A DNA stretch of 38,807 bases, taken from contig NW_020169334.1 in NCBI RefSeq assembly GCF_000988165.1, positions 1-38,807 on the forward strand, in the 5' to 3' direction. Source of the DNA: Vairimorpha ceranae. Taxonomy: Eukaryota > Microsporidia > Nosematidae. The notes under the pieces were generated by a model. It made no database searches. It had not been told where the DNA came from and saw only the letters and a list, made by a program, of their open reading frames with translations. The position numbers were made by a program, and so were the translations under genes. Positions 1 to 7,670 of this stretch are shown one piece after another (the stretch's first letter is position 1; every line of letters begins with the position of its first letter).

Positions 1-331
1 TAGTATTTATGAAAAGGATGATATTTTTAATATTGAATTTTTTAATGATATACGAAAGTTTTCTGATTTATATTTATGTCTGAATGAAATAACGTTATAT
101 GATTTTTATAGCATCTTACTTGAAAATTTACGATCTATATTTGCGTCGGGGGAAAAAACATTGTCACAATTATTTGAAAGTATAGCATTACTAACCAATT
201 TAGACGTTAGATACAGCATAGGAAAAGAGCGTGTTTATTTTAATAAAGTAAAAGCCAAGAAAATGTTTCAAATATTAAATATTGACGATCCCGAGACCTT
301 AGAAAATTGCGTTAAAGGTTTAATTAAATGA
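1..331 (+). CDS. 3' end of an unrecognised protein gene (5' end outside window)
   Basis: An open frame with codons starting at base 2 runs without interruption from the left edge to a TGA at 329-331, giving about 109 C-terminal residues. The peptide looks helical and mixed-charge and ends NCVKGLIK. It contains no Cys cluster, transmembrane segment or repeat. Codon content matches the certain genes nearby (strong A/T third-position bias, many Asn, Lys and Ile), which supports real coding. I do not recognise the family. The segment from about residue 40 to 95 could be a winged-helix-like or helical tail, but this is a guess. The Helitron-like array starts only 58 bp downstream, so the 3' untranslated region is short or runs into the array. 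Confidence 0.6.
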   Translation, partial: SIYEKDDIFNIEFFNDIRKFSDLYLCLNEITLYDFYSILLENLRSIFASGEKTLSQLFESIALLTNLDVRYSIGKERVYFNKVKAKKMFQILNIDDPETLENCVKGLIK

Positions 332-389
332 TTTTAATTTATAAAACTGTAGATTTTTGTCTTGCCCTGAAGGGTAACTAACAAACTTG

Positions 390-759
390 TCTATATTATA
401 AAAAATGTAAATCAAAATATTTATTTTTTAACCCTTCTTTTTAAAGTTTGTAAACTATAATTTTGTAAGCGGTAACATTGTGGTAAAGTTTTATTTATTT
501 TTTAACCCTTCTTTTTAAAGTTTGTAAACTATAATTTTGTAAGTGGTAACATTGTGGTAAAGTTTTATTTATTTGTATCCTTCTTGTCGTACTCATAATC
601 AAACTTTTAAGAATATAGACATCTTAAAAGTTAATTTATAGTAAAATTTCAAATTTATACCAAAAAGAGTTATTACAATGACATACTGTACTTTTGAAAA
701 GTAAATACATAAACCAATATAAGTTTGAAATCCCGTTTTAACGGGATAGCGTTAGCTAG
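390..759 (+). mobile_element. Helitron-like unit 1 (interior type C)
   Basis: The 5' end is TCTATATTATAAAAAATG. The 3' hairpin is at 730-747 (8-bp stem, 2-nt loop), followed by 8 nt and CTAG at 756-759. The interior from about 570 is unrelated to the other units. A 74-bp segment containing the AACCC box is duplicated in tandem near the 5' end. Confidence 0.6.
420..567 (+). repeat. 74-bp tandem duplication inside unit 1
   Basis: AACCCTTCTTTTTAAAG recurs at 430 and 504 with nearly identical flanks. The only clear difference is AAGCGG versus AAGTGG. The period is 74 bp with two copies. Confidence 0.85.
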
Positions 760-1103
760 TCAATATATATAAAAAGTTTGAATCTGAATATTTATTTTTT
801 TTTTTAAACCTTCTTTTTTTGAATTTGTAAAATTCTTTGTATTTTTTATTGAGAACGAGTGGCATCATTTCAAAAGATATTTTTTAAGCATAGCACAATG
901 CTTTCGTGCATTTTTGGTAAATATTATTTAATTTTTTTAAATGTATACGGGTGTCTATAGCAGATTTTAATTTATAATAAAAAGGGCCAACTTGCAATTT
1001 AAAAAAAAATATATGTACATACACAAAGGCACATTTTATTCATTAAAAAGAAATAACTACATTACATTTGTGATCCCGTTTTAAACGGGATAGCATAAGC
1101 TAG
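760..1103 (+). mobile_element. Helitron-like unit 2 (interior type A)
   Basis: Starts TCAATATATATAAAAAG at 760. The hairpin at 1073-1091 is a perfect 9-bp stem with a single T in the centre. CTAG lies at 1100-1103. The interior shares the 'AAGCATAGCACAATGCTTTC' type segment and 'TTTAATTTATAATAAAAA' with units 3, 5 and 7. Confidence 0.68.
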
Positions 1104-1442
1104 TCATCATCTGTATATATAAAAAGTTTGAATCTGAGCATTTTTTTATTTTTTAACCCTTCTTTTTTGAAAATTTGTAAAATTCTTATTATTTTTAAAA
1201 AACGAGTTCATTTAAGGGCTTTTTCCTAGAAGCACAGAGCAGTGTTTTTGTTCATTTCCCCTTATTTTTTTTAGTTATACTAATCTTATACAATATGCTT
1301 ATAGCAAATTTTAATTTATAATAAAAAAAGCCAGTTTGTCATTAAAATTATTAGTATACTCATGAAGGCGTATTAAATCCATAAAAAGAAAGAACATACA
1401 TTAAATTTATGCTCCTGTTTCAAACGGGATGGCGTAAGCTGG
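1104..1442 (+). mobile_element. Helitron-like unit 3 (interior type A, CTGG end)
   Basis: Starts TCATCATCTG then TATATATAAAAAG. The hairpin at 1413-1429 keeps pairing through a T-G wobble (TCCTGTTT against AAACGGGA). The 3' terminus is CTGG at 1439-1442, still a legal CTRR end. Confidence 0.66.
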
Positions 1443-1788
1443 TCTATACATATAAAAAGTTTGAATCTGGATATTTATTTATTTTCTAACCCTTCTTTTT
1501 TTAAAATTGTGAAATTCTGTTTTATTTTTAATTTAAAAGCATAAAAAAATTCTGTTTTATTTTTAATTTAAAAGCATAAAAATACAACTAAAAGAATTGT
1601 ATATAATTGTTACTGAAAAGATATTACGAGGTTTTGTATATTTTCTTGGGATTTGCCAATTTTTTTGTAATTGCAAAATGGTGACAATGCCAATTTTACT
1701 TTACAATGTAAGACAATTTGTACTTTAAACAATGCGCACAAGCCTAAAGATATGTTACACACACAATGAAAAATAAGAATATTACCTA
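1443..1788 (+). mobile_element. Helitron-like unit 4 (interior type B, 3' hairpin missing)
   Basis: Starts TCTATACATATAAAAAG. Its interior is shared with unit 6 (AACAATGCGCACAAGCCTAA against AACAATGCGAACAAGCCTAA). It ends at ATTACCTA directly before a TCATCATCATC run, with no palindrome and no CTRR. A 35-bp tandem duplication (ATTCTGTTTTATTTTTAA at 1514 and 1549) lies inside. Confidence 0.6.
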
Positions 1789-2147
1789 TCATCATCATCA
1801 ATATATATAAAAAGTTTGAATCTGAATATTTATTTATTTATTTTTTAGCCCTTCTTTTTTAAAGCTTTGTAAAATTCTTTGTATTTTTTATTAAGAACGA
1901 GTAGCATAACAGTTAGGTTTGTTTCTCTAAGCAGAGAACGGCGTTGAGTGCATTCTCTCTTGCTTTTATTTAGTTAAGATAATCTATACAAGGTGTTAAT
2001 AGCAAATTTTTATTTATAATAAAAAGGACCAATTTGTATGTAAAAATAATAAAATAAGTACATACATAAAGACACATCATATCCATTGAAAATAGAAAAC
2101 ATACATTAAATTTATGATCCCGTTTCAAACGGGATAGCGTTAGCTAG
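1789..2147 (+). mobile_element. Helitron-like unit 5 (interior type A)
   Basis: Begins with a TCATCATCATCA run and ATATATATAAAAAG. The hairpin lies at 2117-2135 and CTAG at 2144-2147. The interior matches units 2, 3 and 7, including a short GC-richer segment near 1935-1965. Confidence 0.66.
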
Positions 2148-2467
2148 TCAATATATATAAAAAGTTTGAATTTAAACATTTATTTTCTAACCCTTCTTTT
2201 TTCAAATTTTGGAAAACGTTTTTTTAAATAAATAACAATCTTTCATAGTTGATTATATTATATAGAGCTTGATTTTTTAAATTTTTTTTTCCTTTAGTTT
2301 TATTTAATTATTTAAATTGTAAAATACGCGTTATTGTCATCTTATAATTAAAAGTGTACAATGTTCAATAATAAACAATGCGAACAAGCCTAAAGATATG
2401 TAACACAATGAAAAATAAGAATATATCGTATTTATAATCCCGTTTCAAACGGGATAGCGTTAGCTAG
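2148..2467 (+). mobile_element. Helitron-like unit 6 (interior type B)
   Basis: The shortest unit. Starts TCAATATATATAAAAAG, with the hairpin at 2437-2455 and CTAG at 2464-2467. It carries the type B interior with an intact 3' end, showing what unit 4 has lost. Confidence 0.66.
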
Positions 2468-2798
2468 TCATCAATATATATAAAAAATTTGAATTTGAAC
2501 ATTTTTTTATTTTTTAGCCCCTCTTTTTTTAAAATTCCTTGTATTTTTCAAATACAAGTAGCATAAGTGTAGGGTTTATTTTTCTAAGCACAGCACAGTG
2601 TTTTCGTGCATTTTCTCTTGCTTTTATTTAGTTAAATTAATCTTATATAAGGTGTATATAGCAAATTTTAATTTATAATAAAAAAAAGTCGTTTTGTAAT
2701 ATAAAATAATAAGTACAGGCATAAAGTTGCATCATACACAACAAATGTAAGAACACACATTATTTTGATCACGTTTCAAACGGGATAGCGTTAGCTAG
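2468..2798 (+). mobile_element. Helitron-like unit 7 (interior type A, last copy)
   Basis: Starts TCATCAATATATATAAAAAA. The hairpin at 2768-2786 has one A/G mismatch (ATCACGTTT against AAACGGGAT). CTAG lies at 2795-2798. The next base is T, as expected for the flanking T of a Helitron target, and the repeat homology stops there. Confidence 0.66.
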
Positions 2799-2998
2799 TT
2801 TATAATAAAAGAATGATGTTACTAAAAATGGTCTATAGCAATAAAAATGCACGCACTAATTAAAAAATGTTAAAATTTATAATAAATAGAATGATGTTGA
2901 TAAAAGCAGCATAAACAATTTTAAATGGTAAACATTAATTAAAGATATTAAACTTTTTAATAAATCAATTAAAACAAAGAATAAAAAACATAAATTCA

Positions 2999-4885
2999 TT
3001 AAATCTTTAAATTACTAAATTCTTTAGATAAATCTTCATATTCCTTTTTATCCTCTTCAAGTTTACTTAAAATACTTTTAAAATCATCTAAACTGTATTC
3101 TATCTGATTATTATTTATTCTAACATTAATGGTATTTTTTTCTGCTTCTTTATTTCCTATGACACATACAAAATAATATGCTTTATTAATTAAAATCTTA
3201 AGATTTTTATTAATAGTGTTATTATCTCTTAACACTTCACATCTAAAACTTTTAAAATAATCTTTAACTTTCTCTGTATATTTTTCATCTGCTAATGACA
3301 CTATACCTATTTGTCTGGGATTAAGCCAAAATGGTAATTTCTTACCATAACTTTCAATCAAAATAGCAATAAATCTCTCTACTGACCCCAAAATAGCTCT
3401 ATGAATGATAACTGGTGTATTCTGATTTCCATCATTATTTCGATATTTAAGTTTAAATCTTTGAGGTAACTGGAAATCTAACTGAATAGTGCCACACTGT
3501 ATTCTTCTACCAAGTGCATCTTGCAAAATAATATCAATTTTAGGACCATAAAATGCGCCATCTCCTTCATTAAGCGTATAATTAAGATTAGATTCTCTAA
3601 TGGCCAATTCAAGGGCTTTTTCTGCCAAATCCCATTCTTCAATCTCCCCAATAAATTTATCGGGTCTAGTACTTAAAAAAAGGCCAAATTGAAAATTAAA
3701 AATTCCATAAATATGTTTTAAAAAATCAAGACAATTTGAAATCTCTTCTTTGACTTGTTCCTTAGTACAGAAAATATGTGCATCATCCTGTTGAAATCTT
3801 CTAACACGTGTCAGTCCTGTAAGTGCACCACTTAACTCATTTCTATGTAAAACACCAAAATCTGCATATCTAATAGGTAAATCTCTAAATGAATGATCAA
3901 CATTCTTAAACATTAAACAGTGACCTGGACAATTCATCGGTTTCATAGCCATATTTTCATTTTCTAACATAAAAATATTATCCTTATAATTTTCATAATG
4001 TCCCGATTCTTTCCATAACTCAATACTAAAAATATTTGGTGTTATCACTTCTTGGAATCCTCTTTTTAAATATTCAGATCTCATTAAATCACACAACTTG
4101 TTGTATAAAAAAGTACCATTGGGAAGGAAAAAACAGGAACCAGGAGAATATTCATGAAAAAAGAAAAGGTCTAATTCTCTACCTAATTTTCTATGATCTT
4201 TTTTTATAGCTTCATCCCTCATTTTTAAATATTTACTCATCAAGTCTTTATTAGGAAAACTAATAGCATAAATTCTTTGTACCTGCTTATCGTTGTGGTG
4301 TACAGAAGAATTCTTTAATATTTTTACTGATTTTACTAATCCAGTAGAAGGAATGTGTGGGCCTTGACACAAATCATAAAAATCTCCATTTTTATAAACA
4401 GTAGAACCATGTTCTACTTTTGTATTCACAAAATGTAATTTATATTTATTATTCACATACATCTTCTGTAAATCTGCCTTAGAATAATATACCTTTTCAT
4501 ATTTATAGTTCTTTTTAACAATCTTTTTAAATTCACTTTCAATATTTTTATAATCTTCTTGAGACAAGGGAGTGTCAATGTCTATATCATAAAAAAATCC
4601 TTCTTCTATTGGTGGTCCATTTATAAGCTTACAAGAAGGATATAAATTAACTAAGGCATTACCAAGGATATGTGCTGAACTGTGCCAGAAAATATCCTTA
4701 CACTCATCAAAAGAATGAAAAGACAATTTGCAATCTGCTGTTAAACAAGTACTGAGATCTGATAAAACACCATCAATTTTACAAATCATGATATTTTCTA
4801 AATTTGTATTTTCCACTAAAAAATCATGCGCTGAAATATTTTCTTCGACTTTATAAACTTTTTTATCAAAAAAAATATTTAACAT
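2999..4885 (-). CDS. Threonyl-tRNA synthetase
   Basis: This class II synthetase charges tRNA-Thr in the cytoplasm. The 628 residues are close to the bacterial length and shorter than yeast. An N-terminal TGS-like segment (1-60) is followed by the editing domain with HSSAH (68-72) and CQGPH (C173, H177), the metal/proofreading signature. The catalytic core follows: MNCPGHC (C319), motif 2 around 340-370 ending QQDDAH (H370), and H495 before motif 3 GSVERFIAIL. C319, H370 and H495 are the expected zinc ligands. An anticodon-binding domain starts at about 512. Translation starts at the only upstream ATG, preceded by a CCC box at 4890-4892 (TACCCTTAA-ATG). A 75-bp direct duplication sits immediately upstream. 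Confidence 0.97.
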   Translation of the reverse strand: MLNIFFDKKVYKVEENISAHDFLVENTNLENIMICKIDGVLSDLSTCLTADCKLSFHSFDECKDIFWHSSAHILGNALVNLYPSCKLINGPPIEEGFFYDIDIDTPLSQEDYKNIESEFKKIVKKNYKYEKVYYSKADLQKMYVNNKYKLHFVNTKVEHGSTVYKNGDFYDLCQGPHIPSTGLVKSVKILKNSSVHHNDKQVQRIYAISFPNKDLMSKYLKMRDEAIKKDHRKLGRELDLFFFHEYSPGSCFFLPNGTFLYNKLCDLMRSEYLKRGFQEVITPNIFSIELWKESGHYENYKDNIFMLENENMAMKPMNCPGHCLMFKNVDHSFRDLPIRYADFGVLHRNELSGALTGLTRVRRFQQDDAHIFCTKEQVKEEISNCLDFLKHIYGIFNFQFGLFLSTRPDKFIGEIEEWDLAEKALELAIRESNLNYTLNEGDGAFYGPKIDIILQDALGRRIQCGTIQLDFQLPQRFKLKYRNNDGNQNTPVIIHRAILGSVERFIAILIESYGKKLPFWLNPRQIGIVSLADEKYTEKVKDYFKSFRCEVLRDNNTINKNLKILINKAYYFVCVIGNKEAEKNTINVRINNNQIEYSLDDFKSILSKLEEDKKEYEDLSKEFSNLKI

Positions 4886-4889
4886 TTAA

Positions 4890-4892
4890 GGG
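4890..4892 (-). promoter_or_regulatory. CCC start box of the ThrRS gene
   Basis: Read on the minus strand as TACCCTTAA-ATG; the box ends 4 bases before the ATG. Confidence 0.6.
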
Positions 4893-4893
4893 T

Positions 4894-5042
4894 ATTAAAA
4901 ATATCAAATATTTAATTCGTATGTGTATATAATGAATATGTGTTGTACAAAAGATGCTTATATCCTGTTATTAAAATATCAAATATTTAATTTGTATGTG
5001 TATATAATGAATATGTGCTGTACAAAAGATGCTTATACCTTA
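4894..5042. repeat. 75-bp direct duplication upstream of ThrRS
   Basis: ATCAAATATTTAATTCGTAT at 4903 recurs at 4978 with T for C, and the match continues through GTACAAAAGATGCTTATA. There are two copies with only a few differences, so the duplication is recent. It occupies the likely ThrRS promoter side of the gap. Confidence 0.85.
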
Positions 5043-5362
5043 TGAAATAAATTTGTATATTTTATTCTTTTAACACAAGTAACTTTAAAGTTTACAATGT
5101 GTTAACCGCCGATTAAAACTTATAGATCTATTTATGTAAATAATTTATTATATTTAAAATACAATAAATAATATTTAATTAAAAACCCACAACCCGTCAT
5201 CTTTTATTCTATATTGTTGCATATTTATTTACATATCTATTTACTTGTTATTAAAAATATAAATTATGTTTAATTTATAAACATAAATTTTGTTTATTTT
5301 TTAATAAAAACCTTTTAATCTATTATTTACATAATTTTTAAATAAAAACAATAATTTTTTAT
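5043..5362. other. AT-rich intergenic stretch
   Basis: Beyond the 75-bp duplication I see no gene, RNA or repeat on either strand. Confidence 0.5.
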
Positions 5363-5794
5363 TTAAAGCAAATCTTGTGGTATTGATAAAACTTCTAATG
5401 CGGATATTTCTTTTGATATTCCATCTTGTGCATTTTTAGCTAAATTTAGTAAATCTTCATCTTTTTGAGTTTGTAAATTCTTACATAACTTTGAAAGATT
5501 TAAAACTAAACTATTTAATAGTTCTTTTAACTGGAGTACCTCATTTGACTCGGGTTCCGAATTTACAAATAAGATGTCCGTGTTTGTATTAGTATGCTTT
5601 TCAATGTTATTTAACAATTCATTTGTAACTTCATATTTATTTTTTTTACTAATTAATTCTTTTTGAAGATTATTTAATAGTTTTATATTTTCCTCGTGTC
5701 GAAATATAAATTCAGAAGAAATGGCATTTTTATCTAACTCAAGTACAAACATACTTTTTGTAAATTGTATAAAAACAAAAAAATAATTGATCAT
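5363..5794 (-). CDS. Small coiled-coil protein of unknown function
   Basis: A 143-residue frame, rich in Glu, Lys, Asn and Leu, with heptad-like leucines from about residue 33 to 125 (LLNNLQKEL, LLNNIEKH, LLNSLVLNLSKL). This suggests a helical or coiled-coil subunit of a larger complex. The start is uncertain. The first ATG gives a hydrophobic head (MINYFFVFIQFTKS), while the ATG at 5752 gives the cleaner start MFVLELDKN; neither has a CCC box. No cysteines, transmembrane helix or catalytic motif are convincing. The length and composition would fit a small subunit such as a Mediator or kinetochore component, but nothing decides this. Its own stop and the next gene's start are separated by ordinary AT-rich DNA. 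Confidence 0.6.
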   Translation of the reverse strand: MINYFFVFIQFTKSMFVLELDKNAISSEFIFRHEENIKLLNNLQKELISKKNKYEVTNELLNNIEKHTNTNTDILFVNSEPESNEVLQLKELLNSLVLNLSKLCKNLQTQKDEDLLNLAKNAQDGISKEISALEVLSIPQDLL

Positions 5795-5855
5795 AAAAAG
5801 TAAAAGACTTTATTTTAATATTTAAAAAGGAGATTATAAAATTCCCCTTTTTTAT

Positions 5856-6320
5856 CTACAAATTAAATTCCATCAGCAATCCTGATACATTTTTGTTGTA
5901 ATAATTTGATTGGTTATCAATAATTTGAAAACCATGTTTTTTATAAAATTCTTGAGCTTTTACATTATCAGACCTTACATGTAATCTTATTTTATTAATA
6001 AAGTATTTAGTGTTTTTTCTACTATTTAATGTTGAATTACAGTCGCTTTTTATTCTATCTAGAAGTATAGTACCAAAACCTTTCCCTTGAAACGGAAAAT
6101 CTATACATAAACAATTTATTTTTAAAATGTGATTTGAGATTGTACATGAAACAATACCTATTAGTTTGTTGTTATTGAAACATACATAATTAAAATTAAA
6201 ATCGATGTCGTATAAATCATTCAAATAAACCAAAGGAACTGCATTTTCCTCAAGATTCTTACTCGTTAAATCTATAATGTTGTTAATGTCAGATAACTTT
6301 GTTTTTCTCAAATAAAACAT
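5856..6320 (-). CDS. GNAT N-acetyltransferase, NAA50-like
   Basis: This 154-residue protein is a single GNAT domain. The acetyl-CoA loop is PFQGKGFGTILLD (Q78, G79, G81, G83), matching Q/R-x-x-G-x-G/A. It is followed by the motif B region LHVRSDNVKAQEFYKKHGF and a C-terminal NYYN. The 'LHV...N..A..FY.k.GF.i......YY' pattern is closest to NAA50/San and then NAA10, N-terminal acetyltransferases acting at the ribosome, so NAA50-like is my call and NAA10 the main alternative. Translation starts at MFYLRKTK behind a CCC box at 6326-6328 (ATCCCTTGAA-ATG). The length fits a stand-alone catalytic subunit. A second family member, NAA20, lies at 18149. Confidence 0.78.
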   Translation of the reverse strand: MFYLRKTKLSDINNIIDLTSKNLEENAVPLVYLNDLYDIDFNFNYVCFNNNKLIGIVSCTISNHILKINCLCIDFPFQGKGFGTILLDRIKSDCNSTLNSRKNTKYFINKIRLHVRSDNVKAQEFYKKHGFQIIDNQSNYYNKNVSGLLMEFNL

Positions 6321-6325
6321 TTCAA

Positions 6326-6328
6326 GGG
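6326..6328 (-). promoter_or_regulatory. CCC start box of the NAA50-like gene
   Basis: Read as ATCCCTTGAA-ATG on the minus strand; it supports the annotated start. Confidence 0.55.
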
Positions 6329-6471
6329 ATTGGCTTTTCCACTTTGTAATTAAGATGAATTTTATAATTTGTTGCTACAACACCAACAAATTTATGAAAA
6401 AATCGAAATGTATTATGATCTGTTATCAGTATTTAAAGGAGAAGATTTAAAAAAATCTTAAAGCTTTTTAT

Positions 6472-6789
6472 ATGGTTTGTTGTATTTTATGTGGAGCTAA
6501 TAGTGAAACTAAGAGAATCGAAAGACCAGGTGGATTTCCCGAAGCACCAAAAAAGATCTTATGTCCTCAGTGTGGTGAAATATCTGAAGGTGAGTATAGA
6601 GTTGCATATGATAGATTTTGTATTTGTATTATCCCTTGTTGTTGCAAATGTAACAATACTGAACCATTTATTGCTTGTATTAGATGTAAAAAACCAGTAG
6701 GTGTTATAACTGGAAATAGATGTAATCAATGCGATCTAGTAACATCATTTAAATCTCAGAATTGCCCAAATTGCGGGGCAAGAAAATAA
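6472..6789 (+). CDS. Small zinc-ribbon protein
   Basis: A 105-residue cysteine-rich protein with CxxC pairs spread along its length: CILC near the N-terminus, CPQC (31-34), a CCCKC block around 56-60, CIRC, CNQC and the terminal CPNCGARK. This arrangement makes several zinc knuckles or ribbons. A hydrophobic stretch FCICIIPCCC between two CxxC pairs is reminiscent of the fungal zinc-ribbon-15 and LITAF-like families, in which a short hydrophobic loop may touch membrane. I cannot assign a function; nucleic-acid binding or membrane association are both possible. No CCC box precedes the ATG. A weaker frame overlapping at 6491-6700 is a shadow of this gene. Confidence 0.8.
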   Translation: MVCCILCGANSETKRIERPGGFPEAPKKILCPQCGEISEGEYRVAYDRFCICIIPCCCKCNNTEPFIACIRCKKPVGVITGNRCNQCDLVTSFKSQNCPNCGARK

Positions 6790-6806
6790 ATTTTATAAAT
6801 TTTCTT

Positions 6807-7670
6807 CTAATTATTTTCTTTTTTAGGTATATACTTGTTAATCACATTGAAAAAATCTGAAAAAGTAAAGGGTTTTTTTATAAAATCTGTTACACCAATT
6901 GAGTACAGATCAAAATCGTATTTTTCAAATCCAATATAAATTACAGGTGTCATGTGATTAAATCCCCTTAAGTATCTCATAACTTCTTTAAAAAATAACA
7001 AATTGGCCCCAAAAATCATAAAATTAAATTCTATGTTTTTTAAAGCACTGTATAAATTGCTTTTAGATTCCATGACAGTCACATTAAGTCTTTTGTCTTT
7101 TAATAAATTATAAATCTGCATTGCCATACTAGTGTCTTCATCATAAATCAATACTGAAAAATTATAATTTGTATTGTTCAATATGTTATTTAACATTTTT
7201 TTAATATCATTTACATTATCAATCAATATATCAAATTTATTTGATAAATCTTTAATAGATACTATTATATGTTCGTGGAATATTTGATTTGACTTTACAC
7301 TAGGTAACAAATCAGAAACAACAGAAATCTGTTCTAAAGATGAACTTTTACGCTTTATTTTATAAAGTTGGTTTCTTTTTCCCCTTTGAAAATACATATG
7401 TTCGAATTCAATAACCTGATTACCAAAGCTTAAAATAAGTTCTGGTTTGGATTTTATTTTGTGAAAGTCGTACTTATTAAGTTGTCTAATAAACGAATTA
7501 ATATTTTTATGTCTAAAAAAATTTTGTAGAATGTTTTCAGCAAATTCTTTAGGATCAATAATAAAAAAAGATAAACCCGATTCATTCCACCTTATGTATT
7601 TTTCGTTTTTTTTATCTTCTAATATATCATATAACTTTTTAACGAACTCTTTACTTTCTTTAAACTTCAT
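6807..7670 (-). CDS. HSF-type transcription factor with degenerate receiver domain (Skn7-like)
   Basis: Residues about 5-107 form a heat-shock-factor DNA-binding domain: FVKKLYDILED, IRWNESGLSFFIIDP, FFRHKNINSFIRQLNKYDFHKI. Residues about 110-165 are a probable coiled coil for oligomerisation. Residues about 171-283 have the layout of a response-regulator receiver: VLIYDED with acidic D177/D179, and DFIKKPF with K256. The phosphoacceptor Asp position is G221 (FNFMIFG) and the conserved Ser/Thr is G237. Fungal Skn7/Prr1 has this HSF, coiled-coil and receiver order. I infer a Skn7-derived regulator no longer controlled by phosphorelay. A CCC lies 15 bases before the ATG (7686-7688), further than usual. 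The gene converges on the zinc-ribbon gene with a 17-base gap. Confidence 0.85.
   Translation of the reverse strand: MKFKESKEFVKKLYDILEDKKNEKYIRWNESGLSFFIIDPKEFAENILQNFFRHKNINSFIRQLNKYDFHKIKSKPELILSFGNQVIEFEHMYFQRGKRNQLYKIKRKSSSLEQISVVSDLLPSVKSNQIFHEHIIVSIKDLSNKFDILIDNVNDIKKMLNNILNNTNYNFSVLIYDEDTSMAMQIYNLLKDKRLNVTVMESKSNLYSALKNIEFNFMIFGANLLFFKEVMRYLRGFNHMTPVIYIGFEKYDFDLYSIGVTDFIKKPFTFSDFFNVINKYIPKKENN

Larger units (their letters stand above)
390..2798 (+). mobile_element. Tandem array of seven Helitron-like (rolling-circle) non-autonomous elements
   Basis: Seven units of 320-370 bp lie head to tail. Each begins with TC and an AT-rich stretch such as TCAATATATATAAAAAG, then TTTGAATCTG in most units. 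Six of the seven end in an 18-19 nt palindrome (consensus ATCCCGTTTCAAACGGGAT), an 8-nt spacer and CTAG (CTGG in one). The next unit's TC follows directly, and a T follows the last unit at 2799. In known Helitrons the termini are 5' TC and 3' hairpin plus CTRR, inserted between A and T without target duplication, and tandem copies are common; all of this fits except that the base before the first unit is G. No Rep/helicase frame is present, so the copies would be non-autonomous. An alternative reading is an array of repeated small-RNA genes. Confidence 0.72.

Noticed and set aside
1610..1801. 63-codon minus-strand frame starting MMMM inside repeat unit 4
   Set aside because: Its start is the CAT complement of the ATC microsatellite, unit 6 does not preserve it, and it lacks a start box.
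390..2798. Reading the array as rDNA, telomeric or centromeric satellite
   Set aside because: No rRNA-like or telomere-like motif is visible, the interiors differ between units, and the TC/hairpin/CTRR ends fit a rolling-circle transposon better. A satellite derived from such elements cannot be excluded.
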